Positions 1 through 5,079 of a DNA stretch of 5,079 bases are shown here, piece by piece. The position numbers and the translations under genes are program-made. A model generated the notes under the pieces. That model was not told where the DNA came from. It saw only the letters and a list, made by a program, of their open reading frames with translations, and did not search any database. The DNA is from Desulfurobacterium sp. Lineage in GTDB: Bacteria; Aquificota; Aquificia; Desulfurobacteriales; Desulfurobacteriaceae. The DNA is taken from assembly GCA_003978805.1 (NCBI GenBank), contig QNYI01000030.1, positions 1 to 5,079 of the forward strand. The letters run 5' to 3'. How positions within the stretch are numbered: the first letter of the stretch is position 1; every line of letters starts with the position of its first letter.

Positions 1-147
1 CCCAAAGAGATTTTCCCCTCTTTTGAGCTTGACTTGGTTACTGTAACTGGATTTTATGCGGGTGCTTCTACCGATGTATTGGACAAAATGGCGGTCAAAG
101 AGATAGAGAGCGATATACGCAATATAGACGGAATCGCCGACATAAGG
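1..147 (+). CDS. RND-family efflux transporter fragment, chimeric with gyrA
   Basis: The reading frame is open from base 1 with no start codon in view. Its first 45 or so residues do not resemble GyrA. They read PKEIFPSFELDLVTVTGFYAG, then GAS, then a DKMAVKEIE helix and NIDGI. This is the usual N-terminal periplasmic segment of RND (AcrB/ACR_tran) inner-membrane pumps: a Pro-rich FP element, a V-x-V-x-x-x-Y-x-GAS strand and turn, and an 'x-IE-xx-I-x-x-I-x-GI' helix. In an intact pump of about 1000 residues this lies just after the first membrane helix. The frame passes into GyrA without a stop at about 127-147, where 'GIADIR' could belong to either protein. I read this as a misjoined fragment and not a domain of gyrase. 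The TTG at 34 is only an internal Leu codon. The family call is by recognition; the exact substrate class cannot be told. Confidence 0.75.
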
Positions 148-1710
148 GACGAGTCGGACAAAGAAGGGATAAGGGTTGTCATAGAGCTGAAAAGGGACGC
201 GACACCCCAAGTTGTCCTCAATAAACTCTACAAGTTTACTCCTTTGCAAACGAACCTCAGCTTCAACATGATAGCCCTTGTAAACGGAGAGCCGAGGCTC
301 CTCAGCCTTAAGGAGTACCTTAAGGAGTTTATAGAGTTTAGGAGGGAGGTAATCCTTCGGAGAACCTCCTACGAGCTAAGGAAGGCAGAGGAGCGCCTCC
401 ACATCCTTGAAGGTTTAAAGGTAGCCATTGAAAACGTGGATAGAGTCGTTGAAATCGTCAAGAAGGCAGAAAGTCCGAAGAGTGCCGTAAGGGAGCTCCA
501 AGAAGAATTCTCCCTTTCGGAGAAACAGTCAAAGGCCATTCTTGAAATGAAGCTCCAGAAGCTAACCGGCTTAGAGAGGGAGAAGATAGAGGAAGAGTAC
601 CGGTCTTTGAAGAAGGACGTTGAATACTACAGGTTCGTTCTTGAGAGCAGGGAAGAGCAGAAAAGGCTCATAAAAGAGGATATGGACGAGGTAATTAAGC
701 TATTTGGAGACGAAAGGAGGACGGTTATAGTCTCAAAGGACTCCCAGATAGATGTGGAATCTATGATAGAGGAAGAGGAAGTAGTCATCTTCCTCACCCA
801 TAAAGGTTTTGTCGCCAGAACTTCCGCAAGCAGTTACAGGACTCAAGGAAGGAGCGGAACGGGAGTCTTCGGAATAAGAACGAGGGAAGGAGACTTCGTA
901 AAGGACGTAATCACTGCATCCTCTAAGGACTACCTCTTGGTATTTACAAGTGCCGGAAAGGTCTACTGGCTAAAGGCGTACGAGATACCGAAGGCAGAAA
1001 AGGCTACCCGTGGACATTCCATAAGGAACTTCTTGCCGGGGATGTCGGGAGGAGAAGTAGTATCGCGGATTATTCCTGTAAAGGACTTCTCCCTTGAAAA
1101 GGACATCTTCTTTGTAACGAGGAGAGGGTACGTAAAGAGGACACCGCTTAAGGAGTTCTCCAACCCGCGTTCAACGGGAATAGCTGCTATATCTTTGGAG
1201 CCCGGTGACAGGCTCATATACGTCGGCCTTGTTAGTGAGAAGGACAACGTCCTCCTCATCTCAAGCGGTGGAAGGGCTATAAGGTTTCACGTTCAGGATG
1301 TAAGGCAGATGGGGAGGAACGCCCGAGGAGTCAGAGGAATGCTCCTTGACGAAGAGGATAGAGTTGTGGCAGCAACGGTAATTCAGCCGGATGATGTCTA
1401 CCTTCTGTTGGTCATGGAGAAAGGTTACGGAAAGAGAGTAGTTCTTTCAGAGTTTCCCCTTCAGAGAAGGGGAGGTAAAGGCCTCATAGCTGCAAAGCTC
1501 TCTGATAGGACTGGGAAAATCGCCGATGCTACTACCCTTAAAAACGGTGAACTGGTCATTTTAGTTTCTCGTCAAGGTAAGACGATTCAAGTAAACAGCG
1601 GTGATATTCCCGTTTACAGCAGGTATACGAGGGGAGTGAAAATTCAGAGATTGTCCGATGATGATTTAGTAGTTTCTGTTTCAAGGGTCAAAAACGGCGA
1701 AGGAGGTTAA
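127..1710 (+). CDS. gyrA: DNA gyrase subunit A, 5'-truncated (C-terminal two thirds)
   Basis: GyrA is the DNA-cleaving and DNA-wrapping subunit of the cytoplasmic type IIA topoisomerase. The GyrA part begins at the family hallmark GI-x-DIRDESD-x-EG-x-R-VIELKRDA (about 130-200). It continues through the LYKFTPLQTNLSFNM and LVNGEP-x-LLSLKEYL blocks and the long tower/coiled-coil helices (about 300-700). From about 775 it has a six-bladed beta-pinwheel C-terminal domain. About 526 residues are present against about 800-830 in complete GyrA, so roughly 300 N-terminal residues are missing, including the winged helix, the quinolone-pocket helix and the catalytic Tyr. Blade 1 carries QGRSGTG at 844-864 where E. 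coli has the GyrA-box QRRGGKG. A perfect QRRGGKG lies in blade 5 (1462-1482). The C-terminus ends RVKNGEGG, without the acidic tail of E. coli GyrA. ParC is less likely because all six blades are present and the gyrase-type core motifs match. Confidence 0.93.
   Translation, partial: DGIADIRDESDKEGIRVVIELKRDATPQVVLNKLYKFTPLQTNLSFNMIALVNGEPRLLSLKEYLKEFIEFRREVILRRTSYELRKAEERLHILEGLKVAIENVDRVVEIVKKAESPKSAVRELQEEFSLSEKQSKAILEMKLQKLTGLEREKIEEEYRSLKKDVEYYRFVLESREEQKRLIKEDMDEVIKLFGDERRTVIVSKDSQIDVESMIEEEEVVIFLTHKGFVARTSASSYRTQGRSGTGVFGIRTREGDFVKDVITASSKDYLLVFTSAGKVYWLKAYEIPKAEKATRGHSIRNFLPGMSGGEVVSRIIPVKDFSLEKDIFFVTRRGYVKRTPLKEFSNPRSTGIAAISLEPGDRLIYVGLVSEKDNVLLISSGGRAIRFHVQDVRQMGRNARGVRGMLLDEEDRVVAATVIQPDDVYLLLVMEKGYGKRVVLSEFPLQRRGGKGLIAAKLSDRTGKIADATTLKNGELVILVSRQGKTIQVNSGDIPVYSRYTRGVKIQRLSDDDLVVSVSRVKNGEGG
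844..864 (+). other. gyrA: Degenerate GyrA-box in blade 1 (QGRSGTG)
   Basis: This is residue 282 onward of the open frame, in the loop after the first pinwheel strands (THKGFVARTSASSYRT). E. coli GyrA has YEAQRRGGKG at the same place. Here Q, one R and two glycines are kept, but two of the usual basic residues (positions 2 and 6) are lost. The family role of this loop is to close the pinwheel and wrap DNA. Reduced wrapping at this site is an inference. Confidence 0.75.
1462..1482 (+). other. gyrA: Canonical GyrA-box motif in blade 5 (QRRGGKG)
   Basis: The motif is a perfect match to the GyrA-box consensus Q-(R/K)-R-G-G-(R/K)-G. It lies after GYGKRVVLSEFPL, the blade-5 signature, where E. coli has the diverged YPTKSRATKG. 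The blade number comes from lining up the six repeated strand patterns (xxxVxxxGxxxRxxxxx) by eye. See the findings for why the position matters. Confidence 0.8.
1700..1707 (+). promoter_or_regulatory. Strong Shine-Dalgarno site overlapping the gyrA end
   Basis: AAGGAGGT lies in the last codons of gyrA and ends at the first base of its stop; it is the best ribosome-binding match in the window. It is followed after four bases by TTG at 1712. It is too far (82 bases) to serve the ATG at 1790. It implies that a gene starts, or once started, directly behind gyrA by translational coupling. Confidence 0.6.
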
Positions 1711-1711
1711 C

Positions 1712-1747
1712 TTGCCAAGAAAAGAGCTCTGGCTTGAAATAAATTAA
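1712..1747 (+). CDS. Mini-ORF or gene remnant, 11 codons, behind gyrA
   Basis: TTG at 1712 opens a frame reading (M)PRKELWLEIN and stops at TAA 1745-1747. The only support is the very strong Shine-Dalgarno four bases upstream; there is no conservation evidence. 'WLEI' near an N-terminus is reminiscent of ribosomal protein L11 methyltransferase (PrmA), so this could be the first codons of a lost or misassembled gene. That comparison rests on four residues and is weak. Other readings are a short coupled peptide or a chance site. The sequence after the stop (1748-1780) is AT-rich and contains no other ORF. Confidence 0.25.
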   Translation: MPRKELWLEIN

Positions 1748-1789
1748 AAACTGACGTTTTCTGAAAGGTTAATTTTATTCGGGGGTATA

Positions 1790-2165
1790 ATGGCGCACAC
1801 TTTGCCTTTGGAGGTTTATAAGGCGATAGAGGAGGCGGTTAAGGACAGAGAGACTGCCGAGAGAGTTGCAAGGAGCGTAGAGAAGGCCTTAGAGGCCATA
1901 GAGGAAAAGGCGAAGGAGCAGAAAATACTGGTTAAGGCCGAGTTAAAGGATGAGCTAACAAACGAGCTTGTTACAAAAGAGGAATTTAAGGCAGAGCTTA
2001 AGGCCTTGAGGAACGAGCTTAAAGGAGAGATAGAGTCTTTAAGGAGCGAGGTAAAAGGAGAGATAAAAGCTTTAAAGCTTTTAATATTCTTCACGATGTT
2101 CCTGATAGTTATGACGAATAAAGGTAGCTTGGAGCTCCTTCTGAAAGCCTTTGGCCTTTTAAAGT

Positions 2166-2167
<2 letters not shown>
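1790..2167 (+). CDS. CCDC90/DUF1640-like coiled-coil membrane-anchored protein
   Basis: The product is 125 residues. It has a short N-terminal head (LPLEVYKAIEEAVKD, residues 5-19), a long Lys/Glu-rich helix with coiled-coil character (about 25-95), and a hydrophobic C-terminal segment (about 96-109, LLIFFTMFLIVM) followed by a short tail. This head-stalk-anchor plan matches the DUF1640 family, whose eukaryotic members include CCDC90B and MCUR1. The bacterial function is not established. An 11-residue step is visible in the stalk: ELKGEI at 76-81 and EVKGEI at 87-92. The anchor suggests attachment to the inner membrane with the stalk in the cytoplasm; this is inferred. The ATG has a G-run (1781-1785) four bases upstream as a modest ribosome site, and MAHTLPLEVYKAIEEA fits family N-termini. 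The gene ends 23 bases before serS and is probably cotranscribed with it. A functional link to serS is not evident. Confidence 0.75.
2064..2083. repeat. 20-bp perfect palindrome in the 3' part of the DUF1640 gene
   Basis: TAAAAGCTTTAAAGCTTTTA equals its own reverse complement over all 20 bases. It encodes the junction between stalk and membrane anchor (Ile-Lys-Ala-Leu-Lys-Leu-Leu). Its core AAAGCTTTAAAG recurs exactly 100 bases downstream. AT-rich Lys/Leu codons could produce it by chance. Confidence 0.5.
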
Positions 2168-3474
<1,307 letters not shown>

Positions 3475-3479
3475 CGGCT

Positions 3480-4622
3480 TTGGAGACGGTACTTATTGCC
3501 GTATCCCTTTTCCTGCTTACCCTTACATTTGTTTTTGCCTACATAGCCTTTAACGAGAGGAAGAAGAGGGAAAGGGCACTCTTCTCTTTGCGTCAGATTA
3601 AGCATAAGAAGACCGAGCAGAAGCCGGACAGGACGAAGCTCCTTTCAAGGGCCCTCAACCTCCTCCGGGAAGGAATTGTCGTTATGGATCCTTACGGGAG
3701 GGTTATCTTTACTAACCGCTTTGCGAGGGAGCTCCTTGACATAAACCCCGAGGATATGGGGAAGTTCTTCTATCAGGCTATAAAGAACTTTGACATCGTC
3801 TCTATGGTAAACGAGAGCTTCAACGAAAAGTATAGAGCTTGGCAGGAGAAGAAAATAAAGGACAGGTACGTCCAGATTATCTTCGGTTCAGACATGGACG
3901 AGAAGGTTCTACTCCTTATAGACCTTACCCCGATGAAAAAGTATGAAAACCTCAAAAAGGACTTCATAGCCAACGTCTCCCACGAGCTAAAGACCCCCTT
4001 GGCAGCGATGAAACTCTCCTTAGAGACCCTTGAAGAAGAGTGTAAAAGCAACCCCTCTGCCGGTAAGTTCCTGAAGAAGGCCATGGAGAGGGTAAGGTAT
4101 ATGAACCAGCTTATAGAAGACCTCATAACCCTCTCTATGCTTGAAAGCGTTAACTTTCAGATGAGGCCGGTGGAGATAGAACTCTTACCCTTTACAAAGA
4201 GGGTTGTTTCTGACCTTTCCGAGTTTGCAGAGAAAAAGGGAGTAACCGTTAACTTGGACATTCCGGAAGGTGCCGTAGTTCTTGCAGATGAGAAGATGTT
4301 TCACGCGATACTCAAGAACTTGATAGACAACGCCATAAAGTACAACAGGGAAAAAGGAACCGTTAACGTTTCCTACAGGGAACTGAAAAATGAGGTGGAG
4401 ATTTCCGTCTGCGATACGGGTATAGGAATTCCGAGGTCCCACATTCCTTTTATCTTTGAGCGTTTTTATAGGGTTGACCGCTCAAGGTCAAGGAAGCTGG
4501 GCGGAACGGGTCTCGGCCTTTCTATCGTGAAGCTGGCCGTTGAAAAGCTAAACGGTAAAGTTGAAGTTGAGAGCGAGGAGGGAAAAGGAACCTGTTTCAG
4601 GATATACCTGCCGAAAGGTTAG
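3480..4622 (+). CDS. PAS-containing sensor histidine kinase, PhoR-like
   Basis: The product is 380 residues and is inferred to be an inner-membrane sensor that autophosphorylates on His and passes phosphate to a response regulator. One N-terminal membrane helix spans residues about 3-24, followed by a basic stop (NERKKRER). A PAS domain spans about 55-152 (LREGIVVMDPYGRVIFTNRF at the start). The HisKA H-box is FIANVSHELKTPL, with the phospho-accepting His at 168. The HATPase_c domain has an N-box NLIDNAIKYN (Asn 284), a G1 box DTGIGIP (Asp 312), an F-box FIFERFYRVD and a G2 box GGTGLGLSIV (from 341). All catalytic boxes are intact. There is no second membrane helix and no periplasmic domain, so sensing is likely cytoplasmic through PAS or through partners, as in PhoR. 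No response regulator is beside it; serS is upstream and bamA downstream. PhoR is the closest named type, but the phosphate link is an inference, so no symbol is given. The start is TTG. Confidence 0.93.
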   Translation: METVLIAVSLFLLTLTFVFAYIAFNERKKRERALFSLRQIKHKKTEQKPDRTKLLSRALNLLREGIVVMDPYGRVIFTNRFARELLDINPEDMGKFFYQAIKNFDIVSMVNESFNEKYRAWQEKKIKDRYVQIIFGSDMDEKVLLLIDLTPMKKYENLKKDFIANVSHELKTPLAAMKLSLETLEEECKSNPSAGKFLKKAMERVRYMNQLIEDLITLSMLESVNFQMRPVEIELLPFTKRVVSDLSEFAEKKGVTVNLDIPEGAVVLADEKMFHAILKNLIDNAIKYNREKGTVNVSYRELKNEVEISVCDTGIGIPRSHIPFIFERFYRVDRSRSRKLGGTGLGLSIVKLAVEKLNGKVEVESEEGKGTCFRIYLPKG

Positions 4623-4626
4623 ATTG

Positions 4627-4635
4627 TGTTATCAT
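4627..4635 (+). promoter_or_regulatory. Possible extended -10 promoter before bamA
   Basis: TGTTATCAT fits the extended -10 pattern TGnTATnAT. It lies just after the kinase stop and would start transcription near 4642, leaving about 29 bases of leader before TTG 4671. There is no recognisable -35 at 16-18 bases upstream. A site this short can occur by chance. Confidence 0.25.
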
Positions 4636-4659
4636 TTAGCAACGTGAGCTGTGCTTATT

Positions 4660-4664
4660 GGGGG
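4660..4664 (+). promoter_or_regulatory. G-run ribosome site deciding the bamA start
   Basis: GGGGG followed by ATAAAG lies six bases before TTG 4671. In-frame GTG codons at 4626 and 4644 lack a ribosome site and would put polar residues ahead of the signal peptide. The DUF1640 gene has a similar G-run before its ATG (1781-1785). Confidence 0.4.
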
Positions 4665-4670
4665 ATAAAG

Positions 4671-4868
4671 TTGGGAAGATGGATTTTACTGTTCGTTGTT
4701 CTCCTTGTTGGCTTTTTCTCACCCTTCTCCCGTGCCGGAGAACAGCCACGGGTAGAAAAGGTAGAAGTGATAGGGAACGAGGCCATCCCGGACAGCACTA
4801 TCCTCTTTTACATATCTGAGAAGCCCGGTGAAGTTTACTCTCCCCAGAAGGTAGCAGAGGATATAAAA
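4671..4868 (+). CDS. bamA: Outer-membrane assembly factor BamA, N-terminal fragment
   Basis: BamA is the outer-membrane barrel that inserts other beta-barrel proteins; its periplasmic POTRA domains bind substrates and partners. From TTG 4671 the frame reads a signal peptide (residues about 1-22: LGRWILLFVVLLVGFFS, then PFSRA before GEQP). The opening of the first POTRA domain follows: VEKVEVIGNEAIPDS, ILFYISEKPGEVYSP, and KVAEDIK (4851-4868). The pattern V-xx-V-x-V-x-GN, then a helix and 'KPG-x-x-YS-xx-KV-xx-DIK', is typical of BamA/Omp85 proteins and is normally followed by a KLY-x-x-G-x-F strand. Here it changes to an unrelated family after AEDIK, so only 66 residues of about 750-800 are present. 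A related Omp85 protein such as TamA is possible but fits less well. The gene starts 48 bases after the kinase stop. Confidence 0.78.
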
Positions 4869-5079
4869 CCATCCAGAATAGAGCGCGCAAAAGACCAAAT
4901 ATCTCTCTTCATTGAAAACTTACGAGGTGATAGAATTGCGATAGTTCCGTTTGCCGGAAAAAGTTACGTACAGTGTCCTCTCACAGATGATTATGGCGCT
5001 GCCAAGATGTTTCTTAGCCTTTTGGATACAAATTCCATTCAAGAACAAGGCACAAATATAGGTGATGCGATAAAAACAT
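4854..5079 (+). CDS. BatA/BatB-type von Willebrand A domain fragment, chimeric with bamA
   Basis: The frame runs on from bamA to the window end without a stop, but the family changes. AEDIKPSRIERAKDQI, GDRIAIVPFAGKSYVQCPL, DYGAAKMFL and QGTNIGDAIK are hallmarks of the VWA domain of BatA/BatB 'aerotolerance' proteins. These are membrane-anchored MIDAS-type metal-binding proteins often found next to MoxR AAA+ ATPases. In an intact protein AEDIKPSR directly follows the D-x-S-x-S MIDAS loop, which is lost here. Codons shift at the join: CAA, AAT, GAT, CGC and CGA appear, and my hand count gives about 40% GC after it against about 48% in the bamA part. The segment is open at its 3' end. A misjoined fragment is much likelier than a real BamA-VWA fusion. 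Confidence 0.8.

Noticed and set aside
34..36. TTG as a translation start for gyrA
   Set aside because: The frame is open from base 1, the residues before and after belong to one RND segment, and there is no ribosome site.
963..1259. Antisense open frame of 98 codons inside gyrA
   Set aside because: It lies wholly opposite conserved GyrA pinwheel sequence, has no ribosome site and no recognisable protein; it is a codon-bias shadow.
1..1710. A genuine RND-gyrase fusion protein as a new system
   Set aside because: Both partners are cut through their domains, the gyrase catalytic part is missing, and the join sits on a peptide shared by both families.
1751..1778. Possible promoter CTGACG - 16 bases - TTTTAT before the DUF1640 gene
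   Set aside because: Each hexamer matches only four of six bases, and the transcript would begin about five bases before the ATG.
1786..1791. TATAAT, a perfect -10 box
   Set aside because: It overlaps the ATG at 1790, so transcription would start inside the gene, and no -35 is found 16-18 bases upstream.
1816..2094. Ser/Phe-rich antisense frame over the DUF1640 gene
   Set aside because: It is the complement of Lys/Glu-rich coiled-coil codons; its low complexity is a by-product.
3773..4442. Antisense open frames inside the histidine kinase
   Set aside because: They lie opposite the PAS, H-box and ATPase motifs, with no independent signal.

Overview
The window looks like a short metagenomic or single-cell contig from a thermophilic bacterium. 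The most likely source is the Aquificota, perhaps the Desulfurobacteriaceae (Thermovibrio/Desulfurobacterium type). This placement is an inference from Lys/Glu-rich proteins, Arg written mostly as AGG/AGA, roughly 45-48% GC, frequent GTG/TTG starts, and a small CCDC90/DUF1640-type membrane-anchored coiled-coil protein of a kind I recall from that phylum. All recognisable genes are on the + strand.

Layout. Positions 1 to about 147 encode a piece of an RND-family efflux transporter, which runs in frame into a 5'-truncated gyrA (about 127-1710). A 79-base gap (1711-1789) holds an orphan strong Shine-Dalgarno site and an 11-codon mini-ORF. Next come a DUF1640-like gene (1790-2167), complete serS (2191-3474, GTG start) and a membrane histidine kinase (3480-4622, TTG start, 5 bases after serS). 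A bamA start follows (4671 to about 4868), which runs in frame into a piece of a BatA/BatB-type von Willebrand A protein (about 4854-5079).

The central block, 1790-4622, is compact and codirectional and looks like an ordinary transcription unit. It contains a coiled-coil membrane protein, seryl-tRNA synthetase and a PhoR-like sensor kinase. The genes are not obviously linked in function.

I do not see a new defence, mobile or metabolic system. Two things deserve attention. First, both window ends are chimeric: each joins unrelated protein families in frame at a short peptide that both families share (about GIADIR at one end, AEDIK at the other). This is best explained by assembly or amplification misjoins and not by real fusions. 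Second, the GyrA C-terminal domain has a degenerate GyrA-box in blade 1 (QGRSGTG) and a canonical box (QRRGGKG) in blade 5. This bears on the known oddity of Aquifex aeolicus gyrase, which lacks a GyrA-box and cannot supercoil.
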